DNA of 64,000 nt from Pyralis farinalis (GCA_947507595.1 OX382281.1:1674001-1738000); one strand, 5' to 3'; positions 42,901-53,844 are shown, numbered from the stretch's first letter. Notes: generated by a model from the letters alone, not told the origin. Program-made: numbers and translations.

Positions 42901-43050
42901 ATGTCAGAAGCCCCAGGAACCGGCGAGCGTGCATGAAAAGAGCTATGAATGTCACAGAAGCGAGTGAAGTATGCAAGGACCGTGTCTTATGGCGCTCGGT
43001 TCTCTCTGCCTACCCCGCAAGGGACTTGGCGTGAAGATATACATACATAC
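39983..43050 (+). mobile_element. RTE-clade retrotransposon, young insertion with 12-bp target duplication
   Basis: A perfect 12-bp direct repeat ATATAAATAGTA flanks the element (39971-39982 and 43051-43062). Its 3' end is a short CATA repeat (about 43040-43050), as in RTE elements, which end in simple repeats. The element is 3068 bp, slightly 5' truncated when compared with the fragment at 29394-29848. Seven other fragments of this family occur in the window (13868, 18598, 19745, 27237, 29394, 51672, 56497). Confidence 0.9.
39984..43034 (+). CDS. RTE polyprotein (endonuclease and reverse transcriptase), intact open frame
   Basis: About 1016 codons are open without any stop. Order: N-terminal basic region (RHPPRNAHPGGSRGAE), AP-like endonuclease from TWNVRGG (about 40060) with SETKRKG, GDLNGWVG, the active-site stretch VIDLILIDGR and TDHYLVISRF (about 40770), linker, RT with KSAGIDMVTAEMIK, VPLYKGKGSRMDCANYRAI, FVDFEKAFDRV, GVRQGCVLSARLFILYLDS and YADDAALI (about 42210), and a C-terminal domain ending LWRSVLSAYPARDLA. 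No start codon is visible at the truncated 5' end; the first internal ATG in frame is at about 40095 (KDKMNEL), inside the endonuclease. It copies its own RNA at a nicked target. Free of lesions, hence recent. Confidence 0.9.
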   Translation, partial: SCGGGGRHPPRNAHPGGSRGAECRIGTWNVRGGLKDKMNELIDIMNVRCLDALCVSETKRKGSDTEDLPGGMMALWSGVDQDVHASAGVGVVLSSRLAAGVKDYDLVGPRLLWVKIKLGITRVFLVAAYAPVSSADPQELEKFWETVRGILDLAEANERIIMCGDLNGWVGTKRSSYEAVLGPYGDKRVNDAGKLLLDVCMERNLLVSNTLFHHKDIHTYTWRRNEQKSVIDLILIDGRLRKSLMDTRAFRGPTLETDHYLVISRFVGLFKKWRHWRVRIPFGDHERIRSEKLEDESVRSTYVRLVSERLANASLSDSDVDECWKVLKESMVDSAKEACGCAKRRRTLRGDAWWDAEVQSSVEKKRKAWLDYVSSLHQSDGMKEMKKEIYRRCKNDSKALVKEKRERLHMIEEEKLTKNFEANTKLFWREVKKSRSGLSASRMDKIRCKAGGILANTQEVLERWSEYFREMYDYVHDAGIVNESVIDSAVPAYHEDITMDEIEWSIRSLKDGKSAGIDMVTAEMIKLGGTCVRDAFWFLSKLCWRTGRVPSDWRRAVIVPLYKGKGSRMDCANYRAISLISLAAKVYGKIIERRMRVKSDGMLWEAQGGFRSGRGCTDQVFSLRNIVEKHLALDQKVFCGFVDFEKAFDRVVRKNLWNILPGYGVDGDLLRAVQSTYEDCTACVRVDGSLSPWFDVNIGVRQGCVLSARLFILYLDSCLQRIRNMNVGMRMGDSVVNCLLYADDAALIAESPSELQTLVTTMKDDCMKKGLQLNAKKTKIMVFERETTRTNARIMVDDVVLEQVNEIVYLGSAFSSNGRYTADVERRVSAGNRVNGALGKLLGSRNLSQKAQLAVHNAVLIPTLTYGSESWVWQREHESRINAVEMRALRKICGITLADRVRNEDVRERVGLKESVGVKIRKGMLRWFGHVERMRDERMTKQIYNAKVEGCRSRGRPRLTYHDQIGRVLSEGDVRSPRNRRACMKRAMNVTEASEVCKDRVLWRSVLSAYPARDLA

Positions 43051-43062
43051 ATATAAATAGTA

Positions 43063-43582
43063 CGAAATAATTGGCGTACCAGAGCAAAACAACGAGAACA
43101 TAATGCATGTGGTACTGCTTGTCTCCAATAAAATTGGCATGGACCTGCATGCGAGACTGATATCGACGAAGTGCGCAGATCGGGGCCCCGATCTGTAAAG
43201 AATAATCAGTATTTGAACATAATTTATCGAAATTGTGCGATCCAACTGTCAAAAACTCAAAGTTCATATCGTAACGTTTACTTTCGATTTTAGTTTTCGT
43301 GTGAAAGATTGTTTTTTTACTGTTAATTCATGCGCATTGGTAAGTTCTATTGATCTATTATTTCCTTCTTTTATATAGATTACAAAACAATCTACCGCGA
43401 TTGCTTATATTATACAAACCTGTTACGTACTTAAGTCGTTCATAGCTCTCAATAAAATTATACCCTATAAAACAGAATATTATTAGTGTTTTAATATTAA
43501 GTATTAGTATAGAGGAAATACCTTAGAATAGTTCGTACATTATAACTTAGAGCTTATATTTTCATACAATAACAGCTGATCG
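43063..43582. other. No gene recognised; 18-bp palindrome at 43177
   Basis: It contains the perfect palindrome AGATCGGGGCCCCGATCT (43177-43194). Otherwise AT-rich without a supported frame. Confidence 0.4.
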
Positions 43583-43590
43583 GTGTGATA

Positions 43591-44719
43591 CAAAGACTTC
43601 TATGTATACTACTAGACAGGCTGAGCGGAACTCGGATTTTGCACATCAAGTTACGGTCAATTCTCCGCAACTCCTTTAGTGGTTGCGAGCAAGCGAGACA
43701 AGCACTACTTTGTTTCGTAATTAACCGAGAACGTTGCGGTCGACAAATATGTTTCTTTTTTTGTTTTAAATGCCACGAAATAACAATTAATCATTATTAT
43801 ATTTACGTGAATACTTTGTTCAAGTGATTCAACTGTTATTTTTGGTAAGTAACTACTTTTTTTTGTATTTTACTATGAAACTGTACCTAACATGAATAAT
43901 AGCCATGACACTATTGCCATCTCGTTTACTCTCTAGTAGCGTAAGTAGCGCAACCGACGATCACATTATAGATCAATGTAACAGGTGCTCAAACAAATAT
44001 GGAAATAGGTAGAAACTTAATTTTAATATGCAAATAGATAATTCTGTGATTTTGTATTTTAGGTACCCATTGAATCGCAATATATTCACAAAACTAATTT
44101 TATTTGAAGGGAACTGATTTATTTTTATTAGTTTGTCCTTGTAATACAGTAAGCAAATTAAGTATAATATTAAGTAAGTAAGTAGACAGTGCAGGAAGGC
44201 GGTATTAGATTTAGGGTGTTTCGAGGTAGTACGACCGGCGCAGAATAATTATAATAATTTTATGTAATTTTTATTAAAAAAGTAACCTATATTATTAATT
44301 TGTGTAATTGATACTACTCTGTACTTTAAGTTTTTGTATAAATTCAATAGATAAGGTTTACAATTGTATACTTATGTATAATCATTTTGTTCAATAAAAC
44401 AAAGTCATGAGTCCAATTATTTTTCCTCATAATTACACAATTGTTACTATCGTAGATTTCTCTGGATTATGTATTATTAGTGTATATAGTATTATGTACA
44501 ATATACTTTAATTTACCATTATATTAAAATGGTATTAGTAACAGTCGAAGTCAAATTGGTAATAGGTAAAGTTTAATCGATTGTCGCGTCTGCGTGAGCA
44601 GCCTGTTCACTGCATCGGCAACCCTCTCCCACTACCCCGCACCTCAGCCGGCGCGCTCCGAGCTACAACACAATATTTATGTTACTCAGCCTGTCTAGTA
44701 GTATACATAGAAGTCTTTG
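43591..44719. mobile_element. Non-autonomous DNA transposon, 35-bp terminal inverted repeats, 8-bp target duplication
   Basis: The first 35 bp (starting CAAAGACTTCTATGTATACT) are the perfect reverse complement of the last 35 bp (44685-44719). Both ends are flanked by the same 8 bp, GTGTGATA (43583-43590 and 44720-44727). The element is 1129 bp with no transposase-like frame. Eight-bp duplications occur in hAT, P and Merlin-like elements; the ends do not start with CAGG or CAGTG, so the superfamily is left open. Perfect ends suggest recent activity. Confidence 0.85.
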
Positions 44720-44727
44720 GTGTGATA

Positions 44728-45179
44728 AGAGGTCAATGCTCACGAACAATATAAACAACATCAAACCTGAGGGTTGTTACTATAGCTTTGGGAACATATT
44801 TACACAGCCCAACATTACACTAGCTCACTGAATTAGCGCACTGTGAGCGACGTCCATACACACACGGGCCCTGCTTTTGTCTCTTTTCACTTAACAATTA
44901 GTTGAAGTGGAATTGTATGACAGGCATACACATTGGCCACAGACAATAAACTCAACAATTTACACATTTAACTGTTTAATTGAATTAGTTAGTTCCTGAG
45001 CAACTTCTAACCGGGGCTATAGTATAAATAGTATATTAAATAGTTAAGTACTCATTGTAAATAATTACTCACTACTGCATAAAGTTCATGGGTTTATATA
45101 GTTGCCATTAGTGAATTAGCCATAAAATATAGTATACAATAACTTAATCTGTATCATTTTAATTAGGTACACCTACCTT
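44728..45179. other. No gene recognised
   Basis: AT-rich flank leading into the CR1-like LINE. Confidence 0.4.
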
Positions 45180-45219
45180 ATTTATTTATTTTTTAACTAA
45201 ACGGTTTGAGGTGAAAATA

Positions 45220-46976
45220 ATGCTGACTAGAAAGGCAATGGCTGAGGCACGATATGAAGAATTAAATGACAGGTATTTAAATGTATTAAAAGATGTTAAA
45301 AATTCAGAGCTACGATACAAAGAATTAAATAATAAATTTTTATTAACTTTAAAAGATTTAAAGAAATATAAGGAATTGTCAGAAAAATTGCAAAATGAAC
45401 GAGATGACAATGAGTTGGAAGCACTGTCAATTATTAAAAGTAATACTATACTTAAGGAAAAGATAGTGAAAATTAATTTAGAGTTAGATAATGCTTTGGA
45501 AGAAAATAATACATTGCAGTCTTTGGTAGGTAATTTTGATCAATGTAGGGTTGAGTTTGAGACCACTCTAGAACGCAATATTCAGCTAGAAACCAAATTG
45601 AAACAGGCACTAAGCACAATTGATCAGCTGGAATGTTCCCATCAGGAGTCAACAGTTGTTCATTCCCAGTCGTTATTCGATGAATTGCTAGATAGCGCTC
45701 CAAACTTAGTTACTGCTTCTGCCATCTCAAATACGAATGATCCACCGTCACTGACGATTGACTTAACCTTTTTTTTTTTGTGACGCGGGGAAAAATGCGT
45801 TACGCACACCACCGGTGCCTGGGTGGCCTCCGGTGGTAGTGTGGGACTCCCCGTCGGCTGTCCGACGGTATACCCACTAAACAACCCCGCGAAATGCCAT
45901 CGGCCGCGTTGGTGTGGTGCCCCGGATCTGTTGGCAACCGGGCACACAATTGACTTAACCTGTGATGAGTCTGTAGTATCGAACACACAGGATAAACATG
46001 CTAGTGTATGTAGTGTATTATGTACAATAAAATTTAATAGTAATAATAGGGAATATACAAACATTCAAGACCTACAATCTGAGATCCAAACACTTAATAA
46101 TTCTTTAGATTTAATGACTAAAAAATATATGAGGATGCTCAAAGAGATATTGAAGAATACAGTGTAGGCATGGATAGATTAGTAGCTGACTTGAGAGAAA
46201 ATGAACAAAAATTATTGTCTCTTAGTAACTTCTACAATAGGAATGAGTTAACCCGAACTCCGATGAAATGTTCACAGGTAACTCGATCCTCGAAACTATC
46301 TCAAGTACATAGCCACAATGTGAGTGAGGCCATTAGTAGTAGTGCTTTTAATCAGATGTCATCATCATTAAATAATAATAGCAAAAATAATAACTCCAAA
46401 ATAATAATGTATAGTGATGAAATAGGTAAAAACATGGGCCAATTATTATTACAAAAATCAGGAAAACTGGTTACCAATTATTGTTTGCCTGGAGCCAGTT
46501 TCACTCAAATAGTTGATAAAATAGTTAAGAGGGATTACCACCCCAACACAACTTTAATTGTTTTTATTGGGAGGAGAGGAAATTTAAACAAACATATAAT
46601 GATTAAATATTTTAATATGTTACAACAGATAAATGTGGGAAAAGTGTTTTTATTTACTTTCCCATACAGTAATTTGTTGCCCGAGGCGGAAAATGCATCT
46701 AGGTATAGATTAAATGATAAAATGCATACATTGACATTATATGATGACAAATTTCATATACTTGACATCAATATATTTAATAGTAAACATTATAATTTGG
46801 CAGAAGATAAATTTTATCTTAGCAATTTTTATAAAAGACAAATAGCAGATTCGCTATCATATTGTTTTATGAAACCAGCCAAAAGTTTGGCTAACAACCC
46901 TGCTTCTTTTGAGCAGTTAGATAATTTGACATTATGTAATGGTACCTTGGAAGGTATTCCAAATTCTTTAAATTAG
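45220..46976 (+). pseudogene. CR1-like ORF1: coiled coil plus esterase-like domain, frameshifted
   Basis: From the ATG at 45220 there is a long coiled coil (NSELRYKELNNKFLLTLKDL, LEENNTLQSLVGNF). The frame runs into the 179-bp insertion at 45770 and resumes at 45962. A one-base change at about 46127 moves the frame; it continues to 46976. The C-terminal part (IIMYSDEIGKNMGQLLLQ, NYCLPGASF, TLIVFIGRRGNLN) has the block order of SGNH/esterase-like domains known in CR1-type ORF1 proteins, with weak motif conservation. ORF1 proteins bind the element RNA. Confidence 0.65.
45770..45948 (-). mobile_element. 179-bp GC-rich polyadenylated insertion
   Basis: A 13-bp direct repeat ATTGACTTAACCT (45757-45769 and 45949-45961) flanks a GC-rich block with a T-run at the left (poly-A on the minus strand). 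Within it are GGTGGTAGTGTGGGACTCCC and the hairpin-like CGTCGG...CCGACG. It is a retroposed sequence, probably the extreme 3' end of another LINE or a SINE; I cannot name the family. Confidence 0.8.
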
Positions 46977-47099
46977 GTTACAAGACAATAGAGTTTTACT
47001 CTGGCAATGTAAATAGTAATAATAACAATATTCATAATGAAACTAAAATTAATAATAATACAATATCCCCATCAATTGTAAATTGTCAAGAATATAGAA

Positions 47100-49920
47100 A
47101 TAATAATAATTGTATCAACCTGGTGCACCAAAACATTCAGGGGATGATAGGAAAGGAGTTAGAATTGGAGTTGTTTATGAATTGTAGCAATATTGATATT
47201 TTATGTCTAACTGAGCACTGGCTAAAATTCATTTTCAGCTTCAATAACCACCAGGTTGCAAGCTCATTCATCAGAGAGAAGTATATACATGGTGGCTCTT
47301 TAATATTATTAAATAAGTTGCTTAAATTTAAAGAAAGACGTGACATTGTGAGCCTCTCTGTTGAGCGAGTTGTAGAGATTTCATGCATTGAATTGGAACG
47401 ATTCATTGTTATGAACCTGTATAAACCTCCTAGCACGCCCTTTGAAATATTTTAAAATATCATGGAGGATGCCTTAAATAAATTATCTAATAGCCATAAA
47501 ACTGTTATAATTTGTGGAGACTTTAATATAAATATCTTGGAGAAAAATACTGTTACCTACAACTTTTTAAATTTATTTAAATCAAACAATTTGCATCATA
47601 TTTTTACAGAGCCAACAAGAGTAACTGCTACAAGTACATGTATTGATAATATGTTTAGCAATTTAAAACCTTCATATCAATCTATAATTAATAAAGTTCA
47701 GTCAGACCATTCAGGTCAGTTGGTTTCATTTCCAAATTCTTCAAAAATACAAAGAAAGCAAATAAATTATATACCATTTACTAAAAGCCGTTTAGAAAGA
47801 TTTAAGTCTAATATAGCAGAAAAAATTGTATTGTTGCCCTGTCACGGTACTCCGGACCACTTGTACAGTTCGTTATTTAGCTTAATCACTAGTGAATTTA
47901 ATACAATCTTTACTCCAAAACAACTGTATGTAAGTGACCGTATGACATTCAGTGATTGGGCAACTCCTGGTATTTACAAAAGTCGGAATAAATTGTATGA
48001 ACTTTATGAAGAAAGGACCTGTAATCACAATCCGACTTTTCAAGAACTTGTAAAAAATTATGCTATAATATTTAAACGAGCCTATTCCAATGCTAAGTCT
48101 ATATATTTAAGAAATAAAATTAATGGTTCAACAAATATTATTAAATCTGTTTGGAATATGATAAATAATGAGACGGGTAGAGCGAAAGTACATAGTCGAG
48201 ACTTTCAGTTAAAGATAAATGATATAGATATCAAAAATGATGTAGAAATTGCGACTGAGTTTGAAAAATATTTTTCTAACATTCCTCTTATTACTACGAG
48301 AAATCTTAGGTCTTCTTCTATAGCTGCTGAACTGGTTCTCAAACAGAGCGTGGTAGAATGCGACACAATATTTGAATTTTCAGCTGTAAGCCCAAAAGAT
48401 GTCTGAACGCGTTTAAATCAATAAATATGAAAAACACTAAAGATCTGTGGGGTCTATCTGTCAAAACCATATCTTCTATTATTATTTCAATCGCTCCACA
48501 TTTAGCTACAATTTTCAATTGTTGTGTGGTATCTGGTGTATTTCCTGACTTGATGAAACATAGTAAAATCATTCCATTATTTAAATCTGGTGATAGTTCG
48601 GACCCTTCGAATTTTCGACCTGTTTCCATATTGCCCATTCTTAGTAAAATTTGAAAAATTAATGCTTAGCCAGTTGCTCAGACATTTCAATACACATAAT
48701 TTGCTTCATAGGAGACAGTTCGGATTTACGAGAGGTTGTTCAACTATAGACGCAGGGATTCATTTGCTTAAAAGTATATTCGCGGCATGGGAGGGTCCGC
48801 AAGATGCCTTGGGAATTTTCTGTGATCTGTCTAAAGCGTTTGACTGTGTGCACCATGACACTCTTGTCAGAAAATTACACCACTACGGTATCAGAAACAA
48901 GGCTCTCGAACTTCTGTCTTCTTATCTGGGCAATAGGATAAAGAAGGTCGATATTAATGGTAAAAGATCTTCGGGGTCCCCTGTAGTTATGGGAGTCCCA
49001 CAGGGGTCAATTCTAGGTCCATTCTTATTTTTAGTATTATAAATGACTTACCTTATTATGTAAAGGATAAACATGAGATTGTATTGTTTGCGGATGATAC
49101 CTCTTTGACATTCAAAATTAATAGACAGGTAATTATGACGAAGTTAACGATGCTCTCTCTAAAGTTATGCATTGGTTTAGTGTTAATAATCTGGTTTTAA
49201 ATGATAAAAGACTAAAGTAATTAAGTTCTCAACACCTAATGTAAACCCCAAAAAGACACATGTTTGCGCGTTCACCGCTTAAAAAACTCCATTTGCTGGT
49301 TCCTAAATTCCAGAACACACCTCTTGCCATCACCAAAAGTATTAGGATCTCCAGTGAAGTGCAATATCGAAGTCACCTGGAGGAGAAGGTCAAGCTGGCG
49401 TCCAAAAAACTTTGTGTACTCAACAGAGCAAAGCAGTACTTCAGCGCGGGGCAAAGACTTATATTATATAAGTTTCAAGTCAGACCTTGGAGTACTGTAG
49501 TCACCTTTGGACGGGAGCACCTGGATACCAGTTTGGACCATGTGATTCGATTCAGAGACGAGCTGTGAGAATTGTTGATAATCTTAAGCTTACACACGGT
49601 ATTGAACCCTTAAGTTTAAGGAGAGATTTTGCCTCCCTTAGTGTGTTCTACTATTTGTACAACGGGTTGTGTTCTGAAGAATTGTTCGATATGATTCCGA
49701 CAGCTATTTTTTATAACCGCACCGCTCGCCGACGGCGGGGAATCACCCTCACACGCTGGAACCGCATAGGTCGCGTACTGTGCTGTTCCAAAGAAGTTTT
49801 CTTCCGAGAAATCTCCAGCTGTGGAACGAGCTCCCAGCCGAGGATTTTCCAAGGGACTACAGCATGGGATTCTTCAAGAAATGCGTGAAGAGGTTTTTAG
49901 AGGGTCTGGGAACTCGTAAG
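47100..49920 (+). pseudogene. CR1-like ORF2 (endonuclease-RT), multiple lesions
   Basis: Endonuclease: NLVHQNIQGMIGKELELE, DILCLTEHWL, FIVMNLYKPPSTPFEIF, then one in-frame TAA (47453-47455), then VIICGDFNINIL and VQSDHSGQLVSF. The frame reaches 48405. One-base shifts at about 48400 and 48655 separate the RT: KIIPLFKSGDSSDPSNFRPV, QFGFTRGCSTIDAGIHLLKS, FCDLSKAFDCVHHDTL, VMGVPQGSILGPF. Another shift precedes the catalytic LFADDTSLTF (about 49085). The C-terminal region (CDSIQRRAVRIVDNLKL, FYNRTARRRRG) ends at about 49900. Every domain is present, but at least five lesions break it. Confidence 0.8.
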
Positions 49921-50061
49921 TGACGCTCCTGGTGTTGCAAATGTCCACAGGCTACGGTGACTGTTTACCATCAGGCAGACCGTATGCACACCTTAGTGTA
50001 GTCAGTATTGTTAGCAACGCAAACATAAATGTATAATAATACATGAACTGTTATTTTCCAG

Positions 50062-50533
50062 GAACAGCAAGAATTTGTTGCTGCAGTAAAACAGTATCAA
50101 CTGAATGGTCTATGTGTGACTCCCGTTGAGCTCGTCAGCAGTACAGGTGCTGAATACAGCTTGATAAAGGAGGAGATCAAAGAGGAACGTCCGTCATCGC
50201 AGTGCACAGGAGAAATGGACACTGACAGACTCCCACTTGTAGAATGTTTCAAGTTTGAGGACTCTGAACATGAAGATACTATTGAGAGACCAGCACTGGA
50301 GGATATGTATGACACTGAGAGTGGGGTATTGATAAATGAAGGACATATAAAACAGGAGGCTACAGATGGAGCCGTCGATATTGGGAGACAAGAATTGATA
50401 ACTGAAGAGGACATCAAGAATGAATTCGAAGAAATGGAAGATATCTATACTGCAGTGGTAGTAATACATGAAGAAAGTAGAATGCAGGAGGAGTTAGAAG
50501 GAGCACAAGTCGATGAGGACAAGAAGGCAGAAG
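50062..50533 (+). CDS. Acidic linker exon of ZAD/C2H2 gene
   Basis: The exon follows the acceptor TTATTTTCCAG (50061) in phase 0 and ends at the donor GAAG/GTAACAG in phase 1. It encodes about 157 mostly acidic residues: EQQEFVAAVKQYQLNGLCVT, then four IKxE motifs (IKEEIKEE, IKQE, IKNE) matching the sumoylation pattern, common in insect zinc-finger repressors. Its phases fit the ZAD exon (ends phase 0) and the C2H2 exon at 57153 (starts with two bases of a Gly codon). Read without splicing it stops at 50561. Confidence 0.6.
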
Positions 50534-51228
50534 GTAACAGTCACTATATGACCGCCTTGTAAAGAACACTGCTTTTTAAAACTTATTGCATTTATCAGCC
50601 ACATTTAACTAACATTTTCGAATCTCAATGACTTTGTTTTAACAGTGTAAGTGTACACAGCCACGTCTGGCACAATGTAATGATAGAAGGTTATTAAGAT
50701 CACAAACATACACAAATTATTATTTTGTGGTCTATTATAATTCTGAGAAACAAAATACAGTGCAGTAGCTGGCTTTCTCATATCTCTTCTTTCATTTTTT
50801 TATCTGTACATGAGACACCATATTATTATATGTAAAATTGTGTGATCATTGTCGGTTTTTATAATCAAATATACTCATATTGTCCACTATTATCACTATG
50901 ATTATATTTCTCTTAATCACGACGGCAGTTGCACAGGAATTATTGTTTACTAATTTAAAATACCTCTTGTCCTGCCTAGCATGCCTCCACTTCACAGGTA
51001 TGATGCTTAGGTCTCTCATACTGTAGTTTACTGACCTATTCATCCGGCAGGCTGGTGTGGTTCAGGCCACTACATCATTCAGACTCTTAACTCTGGAGCA
51101 TAGCACTTGAGTTTGAGTGTGACAGCAGTGAAATGGTTAGAGTATGACTCAACTGAGAAAATCATAGGCTGGAGCATTTTTTTAACCGGATCTCAGTGTA
51201 TAGTTAGGGGCTTTGTAAATAATTTGAC
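50534..51228. other. No gene recognised; start of the intron
   Basis: AT-rich intronic sequence. Confidence 0.4.
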
Positions 51229-51545
51229 AAGCTCGGTGGCTCAGTCGTGAATGACGCGACTTTGACACAAACTCGTGGCTTCGATTCCCACACAAGGCAA
51301 ACATTTGTATGCATGAACATGTCTGTTTGTCTTGGTCTGGATTTTTTAAGAGAGGTGGGGCGTATCAAAGCAACCCGTATGGGGAAGTACCTCCACTTCA
51401 CAGAAAACCGCAGCCAAATAACAACTCCCTAGAGCGTTGTTGTGTTCCTGCGTGTGAGTGAGGTCACTAGTAAGCTCCCAAGGAGTTGCTGTGTAAGCAG
51501 CAGAGGAGGGATCCTCCCGACGTAGTATAAAAAATAAATAAACTG
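51229..51545 (+). repeat. SINE-A, full-length copy
   Basis: The tRNA-like head has an A-box (GGTGGCTCAGTCGT, about 51236) and a B-box (GGCTTCGATTCCC, about 51278) for RNA polymerase III. It is followed by a conserved connector (GCATGAACATGTCTGTTTGT) and a body (GAAGTACCTCCACTTCACAG, AACAACTCCCTAGAGCGTTG). It ends near 51545 in an A-rich tail. Fragments of the same body occur throughout the window. Confidence 0.8.
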
Positions 51546-51671
51546 GTAACCTCACTTTTTTTTTCTTTTCTTTTTCTTGCACCCCTGCCATGGGCAAGGC
51601 TTTTTTTAGGACTTCATCATTATTATCCAACTAAAACACATTCATACATCATATTCTCTTTCATTCCACAA

Positions 51672-52840
51672 CTGTATGTATGTATAGCTTCCCTTGGTCC
51701 CTTGCTCCTTACATACTTCACTCGCTGCTGTGACATTGATAGCTCTTTTCATGCACGCTCGTCGGTTCCTGGGGCTCCTGACATCACCTTCTGATAAAAT
51801 ACGACCAATTTGATCATGGTAGGTTAGTCTCGGCCTTCCTCGGCTCCTACATCCTTCCACTTTTGCATTGTATACAGTTTCGTCATTCTTTCGTCCCGCA
51901 TTCTTTCTACATATCCGAACCAACGGAGCATGCCTTTTCTTATCTTAACACCGATACTCTCTTTCAGGCCAACTATTTCTCTCACGTCTTCATTGCGCAA
52001 AATTTGTGGCATTACAATTGCTAACCAAGCGTTATGCCACAAATTATGCGCAATGCTCTCATCTCGACCGCATTTATTCTACTTTCATGCTCACTTCCAT
52101 AAGTTAGCGTTAAGATTAGCACAGCGTTGTGTACAGCGAGCTGTGGCTTCTGGCTTAAATTTTGGCTACCTAGAAGTTTACCCAACGCTCCATTCACTTT
52201 ATTCCCTGCACTCACTCGCCTCTCCACATCAGCGGTATACCTTCAATTGCTGCTAAAAGCACTTCCAAGATATACAATCTCATTCACTTGCTCCAACACT
52301 ACATCATCAATCATAATCCTAGTGTTCGTTCTGGTTGTCTCTCTTTCAAATACCATTATCTTTCTTCGCATTCAATTGTAAGCCTTTCTTTATACAATAA
52401 CCTTTCATTGTTGTAACTAGTGTTTGCAGTTCGGATGGTGATTCTGCTATTAATGCCGCGTCGTCTGCATAAAGCAGGCAGTTGACCACTGAGTTACCCA
52501 TTTGCATTCCCACATTCATATTTCTTATTCTCTGAAGACAACTGTCCAGATACAGGATGAACAGCCGAGCCGACAGCACGCATCCCTGTCTGACATCAAC
52601 TACTACTACTCTCCTACTACTCGTCTACCCGCACACATACTGTACAATCCTCATAAGTGGATTGCACAGCACGGAGTAGGTCACCGTCAACCCCATATCT
52701 GGGCAAAATGTTCCAGAGATTCTTTCGCACGACCCTATCAAATGCTTTCTCAACGTCCACAAAACCACAGAAACCTTCCGCAGACCTTCTGGTCCAAAGC
52801 CAGATGCTTCTCTTCGTTCTCTATTCCACAACTCATTCTT
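51672..52840 (-). mobile_element. RTE fragment (RT palm to 3' end)
   Basis: Degraded minus-strand RTE copy: RLFILYLDSCLQRIRNMNVG and LLYADDAALIAE near 52470, thumb near 52100 (MERRVSAGNKVNGALGKLLG), C-terminus near 51750 (CRSRGRPRLTYHDQIGRILS). Several frameshifts and a duplicated ATTTGTGGCAT segment at about 52000-52040. It adjoins an R1 fragment. Confidence 0.8.
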
Positions 52841-52869
52841 TCATTCATCATCTTTCAGTTTTTTGCCCA

Positions 52870-53405
52870 GTTTTGACCGCCGGTGAAATTACAACAGCTG
52901 TTTCCGAACTTCCCTCCCCATACTACGGGTTGAACGACGATACAGTCGCTGTGAGCTCCCTCAAAGTAAACGGCGGGTCATGGTCGACATCGACGCCGCT
53001 CGTTTACGTCGCCGGCCTTTCTTCTCATTTCGCGGTGATCTGTATCGTCGTTCGACTCACTGTCGGCAGGATAGAACGTATCCGCCAACAGCTCGAGAGA
53101 CTCCCTGTGGTCCAAGGTCCTCCCGCCCTCCTGGAGGAGTACATCCTCCTTGCGCTCAGTTGTCCTCCCAATGACCCTATAGATACCTTCCCAGACGCCT
53201 TCTTTGTCTTGCCTCCCGCAAAATCTCCTCCAGCTGTCTGGGCATCCCGCACTGCGGCCTCGTATTTGCCCTTCTGTTCGAGGTACAATCTGACCACCAT
53301 TTGTCTCCGGTCCGGCGCTGCGTTTCGGATTCTGCGTCGCCTGGTGTTTATTTGTCTCTTCAGCTGCTCGTGTTCCTCCGACCACCACGGCAATCTAAAT
53401 GAATC
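52870..53405 (-). mobile_element. R1-clade fragment, linker region
   Basis: It matches 1850-2290 of the first R1 element: PWWSEEHEQLKRQ, RRRIRNAAPDRRQMVV, YLEQKGKYEAAVRDAQT, and, in another frame, DKEGVWEGIYRVIGRTTERK and LLADTFYPADSES. The plus-strand frame of 252 codons here is a shadow. It represents only the segment between endonuclease and RT. Confidence 0.8.
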
Positions 53406-53410
53406 CCCGT

Positions 53411-53505
53411 GGTAACCTCACTTGCAATAAGACAAATGTGCTCCAGGGAATTGTTAGTTGATTGCGGTCATATATGAGGTGGACGTAATTCCCCAGGCTG
53501 TTCGC
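53411..53505 (-). repeat. Diverged SINE-A body scrap
   Basis: Weak match to the body of SINE-A in reverse (GGTAACCTCACTTGC, GGGAATTGTTAGTTGATTGC, GAGGTGGACG). Unassigned AT-rich DNA follows to 53845. Confidence 0.35.
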
Positions 53506-53844
53506 CTTGACGAACCATGTACATGTGTATCAGGAGATCTTTTCATCAGTCCTTACAAAAATCCTGGTGGATTTCTTAAATAATTGTTTAAACTTCACAG
53601 TGAATAAAATGTTTGACAATATATTTTTTATTTTATTTCAACATATAGCAATACAATTTAAAATTATCGCGTCATCGTGCCAGAACCTTTTCAGGTTTGA
53701 ATTGACACTGGCCATTCGCCTTAGGTATATATTATTATTTCTTTAAAATTTAAATTCCACTTATCACCTAATTACCCAACTACTTAGCATTATACCAATT
53801 TCTAATAAATGGAAGTACAATTGTGCATATGCAATATTTCAATG

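Larger units (their letters stand above)
45180..50000 (+). mobile_element. CR1-like LINE, nearly full length, decayed
   Basis: Plus-strand ORF1 and ORF2 remnants are followed by a 3' UTR with CCTGGTGTTGCAAATGTCCA and CATCAGGCAGACCGTATGC, the same 3' end seen at 19198 and 31190. It is interrupted by a 179-bp polyadenylated insertion (45770-45948). It lies in the intron before the acidic exon (50062). Several single-base lesions show that it is old but not ancient. Confidence 0.85.

Noticed and set aside
43177..43194. 18-bp palindrome as a regulatory site
   Set aside because: Isolated, no gene or repeat context; noted only in the annotation.
52657..53415. 252-codon plus-strand open frame
   Set aside because: Antisense shadow of the RTE and R1 fragments; its sequence equals the shadow at 1860-2280.
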